In this document: positions 30,845 to 40,745 of the stretch, one piece after another
Layout: each line of letters opens with the position of its first letter
Position numbering within the stretch: position 1 is the stretch's first letter
Assembly (NCBI GenBank): GCA_023213395.1
Contig: CM041465.1
Span: 247,263,741 to 247,327,740 of the forward strand
DNA length: 64,000 nt
Direction of reading: 5' to 3'
From: Cycas panzhihuaensis
Lineage: Eukaryota > Cycadophyta
Made by a program: the position numbers and the translations under genes
The notes under the pieces: generated by a model
Told to the model about the DNA's origin: nothing
The model's input: only the letters and a program-made list of their open reading frames with translations
Database searches by the model: none

Positions 30845-32110
30845 TCTCGAGAAACAGGCTTTAAAACTGAATCAAGCACGTGTTGGGGTACATAGTCTAA
30901 TGGTTATGGAAGCCAAAAACTGTTCACCAATAGTCAACCCAATAGCACTGGGACTTAGGATGGTTCTCTAATCGCTTAAATAGCTTCAAAGACTACTCAA
31001 AATCTACAAAAGATGCTTCACAAAATTGGAAATTTCAACAGAATAGTTGTTGGTACAACATACAAATCAGATTTGGATCGAAATTGGCTTCAATGATCTC
31101 CATATTTGATAAAGAAATGCTCAATACAAGATATTGTATACACAAAACATATATTAATGGCTTTCAAAGGTTATAAACTTCAATTTATATTGGAGTATGC
31201 CAAAAGGCATATTCTTTGGTTGGCGGCTGTCCACTATATTGGCGCGGCTTTTCACTTAACCCACCACAATCTTTCACAAATGAATTTTAGAGATAGATTA
31301 AGGCTAGTACACCTTAGTAGATATCAAATACATCTCATATTACTTTTTTCGACTTCAATAGATGTGATCTCAAAGGGGCAGTTGCTGTGTGAAGGGTTGG
31401 GGCCTGCGTACGAACGTTCAAGCTCCCGACAACTTATCAACTCATCACTCGGCTTGGAAATTCAGCCAAACAGAATCATTTACATACTCAAGAAGTTAAC
31501 GGTCCTCCAAGAAGAATACACTCAAAACGAAGAGAAAATAGGGCCACAAGCTTTACAAAGTCGCCCAATCTTTGGCATCAATCAACATACACAAAGAAAT
31601 TCCTACATGCAGCCTTAAATGGTGCCCAACATCCTCTTTATGGATAGAAAACCACCTTATATGGATGCAATCTCACCCATAGGTAAGGAAACCGAATTTT
31701 TTTGTTGTAAAATATTAATTTTTAATGCCAAATGCTATTGACGCTTTCAAATTAAAGCCCAACTTACTTGAATGGTGTCCAATGATGCCCAACATTGCTA
31801 GATCACCTTCAGAACGGGCTCCAATGGCTTTAGGTAGTGTCCAACACACCCAACTAGCTTCAAATGACTCCAAAATGAGCCCAACTTGGTCCAAAAAAGC
31901 TTGCAAGTCTGATTTTTGACCCCAAACGATATACTAACCTTGTTGATAGGTGAGTTTCACCTCCTCAACAACCATTGACCATTGTGTCTGCATTGCGAGT
32001 TGTTGGAGAAGAGAAAATCCTCAAGAAACTTGGGTTCTGTTGGCTTTACGTAGCAACCTATAATCTTATTGTTCCACCTAACTTTGGCCTCAACTGTGTA
32101 GGACCTTACA
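30845..32110 (-). other. F leader
   Basis: About 1.3 kb without recognisable coding content. Frames such as 31106-31618 (170 residues, plus strand) have no motif and I take them as chance. 31620-31890 repeats the words GCCCAAC and GGTGTCCAA several times, a weak local repeat. Confidence 0.6.
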
Positions 32111-32122
32111 GTTATGATACCA
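32111..32122 (-). other. F primer binding site
   Basis: The plus strand reads GTTATGATACCA: two changes from the consensus complement of initiator-Met tRNA. It abuts the LTR. Confidence 0.75.
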
Positions 32123-32460
32123 TGTTAAAAAACATGAATGAACACATACATGTTTACACACCACAGAATCTTGACCATACACAGTAAGCAAATAATATAA
32201 ACAGAGAACAATTGCACAGTACACAAGATATACGTGGAAAACCCTTTTGGGAAAAAACCTGCCACAAAAGATCTATCGATCACATTGATTCCAATTGAGG
32301 TGAATATACAATGGACTCCTGGATATTTATAATCCCTCAAGAGGTGTCAACCATTAAGGATTGTGACCTTTCGAATAACTTGCACGTTTTCATTAATCGC
32401 ATAATTAAACCACCATATTACGATTAACAAGTGGCTTAATAATTAATTGCCACACTAACA
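32123..32460 (-). repeat. F 5' LTR
   Basis: On the minus strand it starts TGTTAGTGTGGC and ends TTTTTTAACA beside the primer site; 338 bp. No partner in the window. Target copy would be ATCAC (32461-32465). Confidence 0.75.
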
Positions 32461-32576
32461 ATCACTAAGAAGGGGACTACACCAACTTGAGAAGGGCCGA
32501 ATGTAGGCCCAGAGTACAACAAATGAATAACCCTCAACCTGGTACACAATGAGAGATACAATGGAAGAAATGAGAG

Positions 32577-32714
32577 AGCAAAATGCACTTTCACACACAT
32601 ACATTCCTTTGATATACATGAATGCTCCTTTTACAATATTTTCCCAGCAAAATGCACTTTCACACACATACATTCCTTTGATATACATGAATGCTCCTTT
32701 TACAATATTTTCCC
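32577..32714. repeat. 69-bp perfect tandem duplication
   Basis: The unit AGCAAAATGCACTTTCACAC... to TATTTTCCC occurs at 32577 and again at 32646 with no differences that I can see, suggesting a recent event. Confidence 0.93.
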
Positions 32715-32835
32715 CTAACCATTTCCCAACTAACTTCCAAGCGACTCCCAACTACCTTCCAACTAACTCATAGATGATTGTTTGTTAACAATAACAATAA
32801 TTACATTAGCTGTCATAATTGCAGTTGTGGTCGTA

Positions 32836-32940
32836 CTCGCACTTTGGGTTGCAGTCTAGGGTCTTGCTCGCACTTCGGGTTGCAATCCAGGGTCTTGCTT
32901 GCACGTTGGGCTGCAATTCAAAGTCCCACTTGCACTATAG
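32836..32940. repeat. 31-bp tandem repeat, about 3.3 copies
   Basis: Units start at 32836, 32867, 32898 and 32929, of the form CTCGCACTTYGGGTTGCAAT plus CCAGGGTCTTG, with increasing divergence to the right. Confidence 0.88.
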
Positions 32941-33008
32941 TCCTTTTTCTCTGCACACAAAAATTCTCCAATTTAGTTTTCCTCTCACAACTTGGCTCTA
33001 TTACCAAA

Positions 33009-33314
33009 TGTGAGTTAATAGAATGAGCCAAGAACAAAATTTGCACACAGGGTTTTCTTGGCAGAATTGGTTTATCTTCAAAAAGTTTTCAATTCATTAT
33101 GAATTGTTGATGTTATGTACAATCCACTGTACAAGTATAAATATAATTTGGGATCGGTAACAATTGAACAAACCTAGAACTACCCTGATGCATGTCACAC
33201 ACTCATTTAAGGAATATGTAAATCCCCTCAACACTTGGCATCCATCGAGTGATGATTTTTCTAACTCACCATTAGGATACACTAAGACGATAACATTAAG
33301 CTATGACCCTAACA
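33009..33314 (-). repeat. Probable LTR of another minus-strand element
   Basis: The plus strand runs TGTGAGTTAATAG to CCCTAACA, 306 bp, preceded by CTCTATTACCA, a two-change version of the primer site. No partner and no coding part is attached, so it may be a remnant of an element whose leader included the 31-bp array. Confidence 0.45.
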
Positions 33315-33899
33315 CAGTCTATCATTGTAAACATTAATTCAATTTTGATGGTATGAAAATTGAGGATTTGAGAGATATAGAATTGTAATGTATATGGAAT
33401 TATTGGTTACGAAATTTTTAGGGAAAAGGAAGTTTACCTATTATCTCACTGGGACGTTGGCAGTGCTGCAAGATGTGTAGCAAGGTATTGTGTTGAATTA
33501 GAGTGAATCCCTTACATATTTAATCAAAAATTGACTATAGGAACTATAGGGAGAGAGATGAGTCTTTAGACAATCTTCTCTACTGCTGGGTGTATTTCTC
33601 ATTTAATACTCCATATTAGAATCGCCACAAGTAGAAATCAAAGATAATTGAGCATTAATGCAATAATGGACCATGGCATTTTCGCATGGTTTCAAGTCAG
33701 ATGAAGTCACAAGCAAATAATAGAGAGATATAGTGGGATGACATCATAATAGGCCCAACTAGAAGGCCAGGAAGTATGTGAAGAGGCCATGGGATGGGGA
33801 GTTAGAAGAGTCTCCACAATCTAATCTAAAGGAGGAACCAATACAAAGAGCATCCTCATTGTAGTCATTGGCCTATAGAGACCTAGGGAAAGGTACATT
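33315..33899. other. Unassigned DNA
   Basis: No gene, repeat or element end recognised. Moderately AT-rich. Confidence 0.5.
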
Positions 33900-34440
33900 C
33901 TAGTCAAGGGAGGTTGCAGGCAACATAATTCGACAAATGTAGAATTTGCTAGATGATTTACAATAAGAACACACGAAGTGGCTGACCAAAGAGAAAAAAT
34001 AAAAACACTTGAAAGAAGAATTGGTAATAAAATTCATGAAGATTGAAAATTGACAAAATTGAATGTAGAAATGACACAACAATTTGAGAAAACCATACAA
34101 CAACTACAAAGTAACTCGGTAGGAAAAGAGGCACAAATTAACAACCTTCAGGGATAGCTTGAGAAAGGGGTCGGGGGAGAGCAACCATTGAGAAACAAGA
34201 ATTTTGGCATTTTTGGATACTTTTGGGGATTTGACTATGGATGCTTAACAATTTTTGAGCCCCCAAATAGATGTATGCAACAAATCCAACACACAGGCAC
34301 TTGGGGTGGATAGGAACAACTTAAGGAATGACTTTAATTGATAGAAACGACAAAATAATAATAGGAAATAGTGGAAAACTACACAAGAGAATGGTTGGAA
34401 TAGTTGTAGGAATGGATGGAATGGTTCTAGCATTGAAAAT
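33900..34440 (+). pseudogene. Decayed coding relic, coiled-coil-like
   Basis: Plus-strand frames read NIIRQM*NLLDDLQ, then after a shift EVADQREKIKTLERRIG and EMTQQFEKTIQQLQSN with KEAQINNLQG. These are Gln/Glu/Lys-rich with regular Leu/Ile spacing, as in a coiled coil. From 34300 an Asn/Arg-rich stretch follows (DRNNLRNDFN, KRQNNNRK). Three or more stops and at least one shift are present. The composition suggests the gag of a retroelement other than copia, but I do not recognise the family. It may belong with the relic at 36780-37830. Confidence 0.4.
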
Positions 34441-36779
34441 TAGCTCTTAGGGCATGGTTGAAGCATCTAGATGGAACATAATGGTTGTAAAGGAATGGCT
34501 AGTACAAGACAAGTACTGTTAGTATGGAATTGGAATGATTGGAAGCATAATGTGTTTGACTCTAATGAAGATGATACAACATGCTTGTCTGGATGTATGG
34601 AAGTACATAATGACTCCTTTCATTAATTGCATATCATGTAATAATGATGAGTTGTTATGGAAAGTCAATGGACATTTGTAAGATTGCAAACTTTTGGATG
34701 ATAGGTCACCTATTTGGGTATTTTTAGGCCATTTATGTCCTAGGTCCAGTGTGAGAGCTAGGGTATGCAAGCATATCCAAAGGACAATGGTATCCTAGGC
34801 ATTGTGCATGGTGATTGTTTAATGGATATATGAGTTACATTGGTAAACATGTACAATATGTTGTGAACATGAATATGCTTGTTTCCATTGCAATATGTGT
34901 GTTTGTGTGTGAGAGAGAGAGAGGACTAAGATGCAACAGATGAGGACATTAAAGACATGAGTTAAGAAGTCACAAGGGTGTAGATGACAAATTAAAGAAG
35001 ACACTTGGCAACAGTACAAATGGGTAGCCATGGGACAATTGGTGTGCTGAACTGTCAACCAACATCCATTGTTAGTTCGAATAGGATCATTGACATACCA
35101 ACATAATACAATAAGGATGCCAACACTAATGCTTTCATTAGGAGGCTTTCATAAGAGGAAACACATAATCTGGAGGCATGCCAAGGGAGGAATGAAGTCC
35201 TTTGGTAAGATAAGGATTATTTGGCACTTAATTCCACCATGAAGAAGAAGGTTCTACAAGAAGGGCGTGTTGCATCATTAGTAAGACAGGTTTCCTAAAG
35301 ATTAACCAAAAGTTTAGGACTTTATAAGCCATGTTCATCTGAATTCAATAGTGGCATAACTCCCAAGGAGCGAGTAGAATCCAATGTGACAATAACAAAG
35401 AAAACTAGAAAATTGAAAGAGGGTGTGACGAAACTCTCGCAACTATATTGATGTTGTCGAAGAATCATACATCCCCTTTAAAGGTTTTATCCTTGAGGAG
35501 ATCTAAAAGCATAACTTAGTACAAGAAAGTATAATGAAGAAATAGAAGAATAAAGTACAATGAAGAAATAAAAGAATACTACTAAGCACAAGAGCAAGAA
35601 AGAATATTATTGGGTAGTGAATTACTTATCATTTCCTCCTTGCTTAGGAAGAAATTGTCCCTAATTTCTGCTGAACATGAGTGAATTGCTCTTAGAAAGT
35701 AAACCCATAAATCAATTTGACCGTAGTGGGTAAGGTGCTCTTTTGTTGACTAGGTATGTAGTAGTTGACTACTATCATGTGGTTTGTTGCATTGTATCAA
35801 GGAGAGTGTTAGCTTGAAGGGGAGACTTGTTGACTTCATTTTCCACTCTTTAGAAAGTTCACTTGTTAAAAGGTCACTTCCGGTAGTCTAACTAGGGCTT
35901 GTGTTAACATACAAATCACTTAACACACACGTCACATAAGTCCACTCTATATCAAAGCAATGACACATTATCATCCATCACAACATCAGGTATAAATTAA
36001 AAGCAACGCATGATACACAATTTCCATGTAACTCATTATTTCATTAAGCAATATCAATCTTTGGATCACTTATACATTATCACATGGCTTCTTCTTATTA
36101 GAATATGATCACCATTACACATATTTGGCTCTCACATCCTCGGGAACATAATAAAAGACTCAACTATTTGACTCTCCACACTTGAGAGAATGACTCTTGA
36201 TCAAATAACTTGGCTCTCACATCCAAAACAACGTGAATTGACCAATAAATACCTTTTGCATGCCTTTTGGGGAACACTTTTACATAATGCATGCCCTTTC
36301 ATAATGATTCCATTAACCATTAATTAACTACACTTAATTAGACTTTGTTGGTCCATATATCTGTACGTACGTTTGTCCTTTGTTGTTGTCATGCTTGCAT
36401 TCCTTTTGTTCTACGTTGTGCGTTCCTGTTATGGAATGGCCTATCATGCATTCTTGTTTTGGAACACATCCTGTCATGTGTTCCCTAAGATGCCTTTTCT
36501 GGGTATTTTTGCATGAATACCATATGCTCCTCTGCTTGAATGTTTGTTGGGTTGTTTTCCTACACTTGCCATGTCTCATTAGACACCAATTACTATCTAT
36601 CATTCCATAACCTAAATGCACAAGTGCCAAATTTGACGCTAACATCTATCTTGCATCAACAAAAAGTGGTTGAGCATCCCTGCTCAAAAAATTAAAAAAA
36701 TTTCAAAATTTTGGATTGCTTCCCTCCTCTTCCTTTGAATCAAGGTTGCCTTGTAGTCCGAGATCACTCATAGTTAATT
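34441..36779. other. Unassigned DNA
   Basis: I see no supported gene. Minor features are a short TGTG/GAGAGA microsatellite near 34900-34922 and a small imperfect repeat of AATGAAGAAATAGAAGAAT near 35535-35575. Frames such as 36334-36645 lack motifs. Confidence 0.5.
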
Positions 36780-37830
36780 GGTTTTGAGTGAATCCTCATT
36801 AATCTGGGTCAATATGGTGATCATTGCATCCTTGTCTTTGAGTTTTTCATGTAGAGTAGCAATTTCTACCTTATATCCCCTTTCCTTGTCGTCCACCATT
36901 TGAATTGTTTGCTTACCCTTGCCCTCCAAGGGATTCTGTGTCTAAGAGGACCCTTCTTCTGATTCGGTAATTGTGTGGAATGGTGGCTCCATTTCCCATT
37001 CTTCAAGTGATGGTGTGGATTCACTCTCTTTTGACTTTGTTCATCCAAGTTTTACACATTTCTTTACCACTTGTTTTGAACAAAGTGGGATAGGGCTACC
37101 TAGTTTTTGTTGTATCCACTTCGCAATATTCTCCATTTCGTTTTTCATCTTCCTCTTTATTTCTACATCTTGAATGGCATTGGGAAATATAGTTGCCCAT
37201 CGTCTCATTGATGGTTCTCCTTGTCATATAGGTATTTGCGGGGGTTGGGTATCTGGACACTTGATAAAGTAATATAGCTAATAGAAGTGAAGGGTTCCAA
37301 AAGGGATGAATTTGAATCTCTATGATTTGTTGCTGATGTTGATGACTAAGAACTTGCACCAATTTACATCTTGTTCTGAATTTGTGGAGGTCTTGGCATC
37401 CTTCTGCTGGGAATATAAGTGTGTCTTTGTTTGGATAGGAATTTGGTGACTATGACTTTAAGTACTCGCTGCAATTGCTTATTCGTAATGTCTACAATAC
37501 AGATGCCTTGTGAGAATATTTGAGTATTTTCTTTGCACAACTCCCGTACCCAAATCTCCTAGTCCACTTCTGACCTCTTGGTGGCTACTGGGATGTCCCC
37601 CTCCTTAGGAAGTTTGTGACTAAGTGGATAATGTCTGCATCAAGTTGCACTTGTCCCATGTCCCTGTGCCCTTTTTTCGGGCTAACAAAATCTGGTCTAT
37701 GATCTCAGAACCCTAGTATAAGGGTGGCATGTAGACATATTCATTGCAACCTTCCTATTTTAGAATGTGGCCGACATACCCTCCAATTCGGCCCTCAATT
37801 TTGGCAAATAAGTCTCTTGAACATCTGTTG
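36780..37830 (-). pseudogene. Decayed coding relic of about 350 codons, family unknown
   Basis: Minus strand. Readable stretches in order: VMKTTDVQETYLPKLRAELE near 37820, EIWVRELCKENTQIFSQGIC near 37560, LQRVLKVIVTKFLSKQRH, then after a shift MRRWATIFPNAIQDVEIKRK near 37200, MENIAKWIQQKLGSPIPL near 37130, and a coiled-coil end EIATLHEKLKDKDAMITIL near 36840. There are six or more stops and two shifts. The run of sensible protein sequence over 1 kb in one direction argues for a real old gene. I cannot assign a family; a non-copia retroelement gag or a host gene fragment are both possible. Confidence 0.45.
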
Positions 37831-37893
37831 TCTTCATAACTAGTCTTGTGGGTGGAACTAATGGAAAAATAACTACTAATCTAACAAAAACAA

Positions 37894-38099
37894 TGTTAGA
37901 ATATAATGTTTTATCCTAAGATTATTAAAAAGAGGGTAATGTAATCAACCCCTCATTATTCATAATGTCTATTTAATACTCATGATTGGTTGTAATTAGC
38001 CTTGTAACGGTTACAAACCTTGATGTATAAAGAGAGGAATTCCTTCCATAATGAACCATTGATTTTTCCCTCCATAATTGAAGGCGTCTAATTTCAACA
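37894..38099 (+). repeat. M 5' LTR
   Basis: TGTTAGAATATAATG to TTTCAACA, 206 bp, followed at once by the primer site. Partner of 58179-58384. Confidence 0.95.
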
Positions 38100-38111
38100 T
38101 GGTATTAGACT
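38100..38111 (+). other. M primer binding site
   Basis: TGGTATTAGACT: a worn match (two changes) to TGGTATCAGAGC at the expected place. Confidence 0.8.
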
Positions 38112-38808
38112 AAGTCGTGCTGCTCATTTGAAAAATTCTGAGGAGAAGAAGTCTGATAAGTTGTGAGAAAGGTTTTTTTTTTGAAGAGAAATTTGTTTCA
38201 AGATATTGTCAGGCACTCATCAAGGCAGATTAAGTTTTTTAAAGCCAGAACACTCACCTGTACGGAATCGTACGCACCGGTACTGACATGATTTTCTTAG
38301 AGTTGTCAAATCGTCCCGAAATTTTACTAGCAGACTCGTATCTGTACGGTCGTCATCTTTCCCAACTGCATCGATTGCATTTGATGAAGATTTCATAGAG
38401 AAAAACCCAATTTTCTATTTGCACGGGTGTGAGGAGAAATTCTCTCATTTCGATCAAATCACTACATCAAATTGGGATAAATCAGACTCATCTTCTTCGA
38501 TTTTTTATTCCAGATCTTTTGATACTAATTTCAAAGAATTTCATAAAAGTTTTAGAGATTTTCAAGCATTTTTTTCATAAAAACCTAGCCATGCATTTCA
38601 ATCCTTCAAAACCTTTTTTCTTACAGTTTAGAAAAGATACTCAAAAATAATTACAAATCTGGATACCCTTTAAGGAGTTCTACATTTTGGGGTATGTTTT
38701 ATTTCAATCCATAGAACTTCAATTCTATACGAAAATCCATACAATCGTACAATCCTGGATCCTCAGACCTGTTCTTGAAATAATATTTATATTCTCATTA
38801 GTGTAACT
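38112..38808 (+). other. M leader
   Basis: About 0.7 kb, non-coding, AT-rich, with CGTACGG-type words similar to the leaders of B and N. Confidence 0.7.
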
Positions 38809-39740
38809 ATGGCATACTCCATTTTGGGCCTCAATGATGCAGAGAAATTGACAGGAAACAATTATCACATTTGGAGAATTAAAATAGAAGCACTTCTCCT
38901 TTGCTAAAAATGCCTGGGAATTGACCATTGGTGAAGAAAAGAAGCCAAAAACTGAAGGAGATGCCAAGAAAAACTGGGAAGAAAGAAATAATCTAGGAGT
39001 AATAACATGGAAAATGTCCATTTCTGATCATCTTGTAATATATATTGACAAATCAAATTCCTGCTCTCAAATTTGGAAAACTTTTGAAAATCTTTATGCC
39101 CAAAAGAATAGAGCAAGGTTCATAACTTTGAAAGAGGAGTCATTTAAGTTGCTTATGAAAGAAATAGAAATAGTAGCTGACTTCATTCAGAAAGTCACTA
39201 TAATTTGGAATGATCTTTTAAGCGCTGGGGCAACCATCTCTTAAAGGGAAGTAGTAAAAATGGTAGCAGGAAAACTCCCAAAGGCATTTGATGTAACCAT
39301 CAATACAATAACCAATATTGGCCTAATTGAAGAAATGACTCTTGATGAACTAACTGGTCTACTGTTGAGATAGGAACAAAAAAATAAAAGGTATGAAGAT
39401 ATCACTGAAATAGAAGATGCCTTTGTGACCAAGTTAAACATAGGAGGCTCTAGAGGATAAGGTCGATTCAGAGGTAGAGGACGTGCTCCAAAATCCAAAC
39501 CTCCTTCACAAGGAAGATGGTCAGAAAGCATGGGATGCAGTCATGTGTATCCACCCAGAGATGCACAAGTATGCTTCCACTGTGGTAAATTCAGACACTT
39601 CTCAAGCCAATGTTGAGCATTTGACGTTTGCTACCATTGTGGATAGTTAGGACACTACCCATACCAGTGTCCTCAACGGAGAGCAGACATTGAGAGAGGG
39701 AAGAGACTAGTAGGAAACTATAGTAAGGAACGACCAGATG
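38809..39740 (+). pseudogene. M gag with two CCHC knuckles
   Basis: Plus strand, start MAYSILGLNDAEKLTGNNYH at 38809, followed by IWRIKIEALL, then a frameshift near 38900. The open stretch 38921-39244 continues: ISDHLVIYIDKSNSC, TFENLYAQKNRARFITLKEE. A stop at 39242 is followed by KLPKAFDVTINTITN, TLDELTGLLLR and an Arg/Gly-rich segment. Two knuckles lie in tandem near 39572-39670: CFHCGKFRHFSSQC and CYHCG*LGHYPYQC, the second with an internal stop. Apart from stops the domain order is complete. The paired knuckles are shared with B and N. Confidence 0.9.
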
Positions 39741-40181
39741 AAGAAGACGAAGAAACAACCTTCATTGCCGCTTTGTCAGCCAGTCTTCAAGACAAGGACA
39801 TTTGGTACATTGACTCTGGAGCATCACAACACATGACAAGTAGAGAAGATTGGTTTGAATTCATCAAACCCTACTCCTCAGAAAAATTGGTCGAGTTGGG
39901 AGATAAGTACCCTTTAAACATTAAAGGAGTAGGAACCATTGCTGTTAACTTACAAGGTAGTATAAAGAAAATTGGTAATGTACTCCTTGTACTTGGACTA
40001 AAGATGAATCTTCTCTCAGTGTCTCAACTAAGCAACAAAAGCTTGAGACTATATTTGATGAGAAAGGCATGTGCTATATATTGGACATGAAAAATGACGG
40101 TGTTGTTATTGCTAAAGGGGTAAAGTATAATGACCTTTATAAACTGCTATCCAATCCTGTTGCTCCTAATATGGATGTAAA
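39741..40181 (+). pseudogene. M protease and start of integrase
   Basis: The open stretch 39773-40090 includes the protease active site WYIDSGASQHMTS with D-S-G intact, VELGDKYPLNIKGVGTIAV, GNVLLVLGLKMNLLSVSQLS, then a frameshift. NDLYKLLSNPVAPN just before 40181 is the start of the integrase zinc region. K inserted here, with GTAAA duplicated at 40177-40181 and 47967-47971, and the frame resumes on the far side of K. Confidence 0.9.
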
Positions 40182-40731
40182 TGTTAAACCTTATTTTTTC
40201 ATGTTAAGACTATGTACTTTATTTTTCATGTAATATTTGTACTTTTGTACTTTAGGGGTGACTTATCACTTAAGTGATAAAGTGCACACCCACATTCTTT
40301 TCTAGTGACACAACATTGTCACTAAAGGGTCAAATGGACCTCCATGCACTTTTGCTCACTTGAGAGCCCTAAAAGGACACATGTTCTACATGCAAGGCAT
40401 GTACCTTGGATGTTTGACACTTGTCAAACATCCAATGCCTTAGGTCTCTCCTTTCACTCTATATAATGAGATCTCTCCTCATTGTCCATATATAGAGTTA
40501 GAGTTGTATTGTTATGCTGCCAGTTTGCTAATCAAACTGTTATTCATTTGGAGGTTGGACCAATTCCAATCCCTCATCTTTGGTATCATCTTCTTGCTCA
40601 TTTTCATGCTTTATCTTGCTTATGTTTCATCTTAGAGTTTCATACTTGTTTAGTATTTGTTGCTTTCAAGAACTAGAGTGAACCTAGCTTCTAGATCTTG
40701 GGATTGTAAGGCCATTAGGCCATTTTTCACA
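40182..40731 (+). repeat. K 5' LTR
   Basis: 550 bp, TGTTAAACC to TTTTCACA. Inverted repeats: 40263-40280 (TTATCACTTAAGTGATAA), 40303-40324 (TAGTGACA, 6 bases, TGTCACTA) and 40406-40435 (14-base arms, 2-base spacer). Confidence 0.96.
40460..40467 (+). promoter_or_regulatory. TATA box of K LTR
   Basis: TATATAAT, 25 bases after the third palindrome, at the same place as in I, H and L. Likely transcription start lies roughly 30 bases downstream. Confidence 0.7.
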
Positions 40732-40733
40732 TT

Positions 40734-40745
40734 TGGTATCAGAGT
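40734..40745 (+). other. K primer binding site
   Basis: TGGTATCAGAGT, two bases after the LTR; last base differs from the tRNA complement. Confidence 0.9.

Larger units (their letters stand above)
3057..32460 (-). mobile_element. Element F: Ty1/copia, oldest host, split by B and G
   Basis: A minus-strand copia element present as 3057-3996 and 28487-32460. Removing B (3997-28481 plus one GCTCT copy) joins the RT reading frame across the gap: the N-terminal RT linker stops at 28487 and WDLVPLPPKK follows from 3991 downward. The 5' LTR is 32123-32460, with primer site at 32111-32122. The 3' LTR and end of RNase H are missing because G interrupts at 3057. The coding parts are worn, consistent with F being the oldest layer on this side. 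Confidence 0.88.
32461..33008. other. Repeat-bearing non-coding DNA
   Basis: Host sequence of F. It holds a 69-bp tandem duplication (32577-32714) and a 31-bp tandem array (32836-32940). Open frames here follow the repeats and are not convincing. The last bases (CTCTATTACCA) look like a worn primer site for the LTR that follows. Confidence 0.6.

Noticed and set aside
31106-31618. 170-residue open frame starting MIKKCSIQD
   Set aside because: Longest open frame outside copia coding, but it lies antisense in F's leader, with no motif, no upstream signal and no homologue that I can recall.
34900-34922. TG/GA microsatellite
   Set aside because: Too short (about 23 bases) to be more than ordinary simple sequence.
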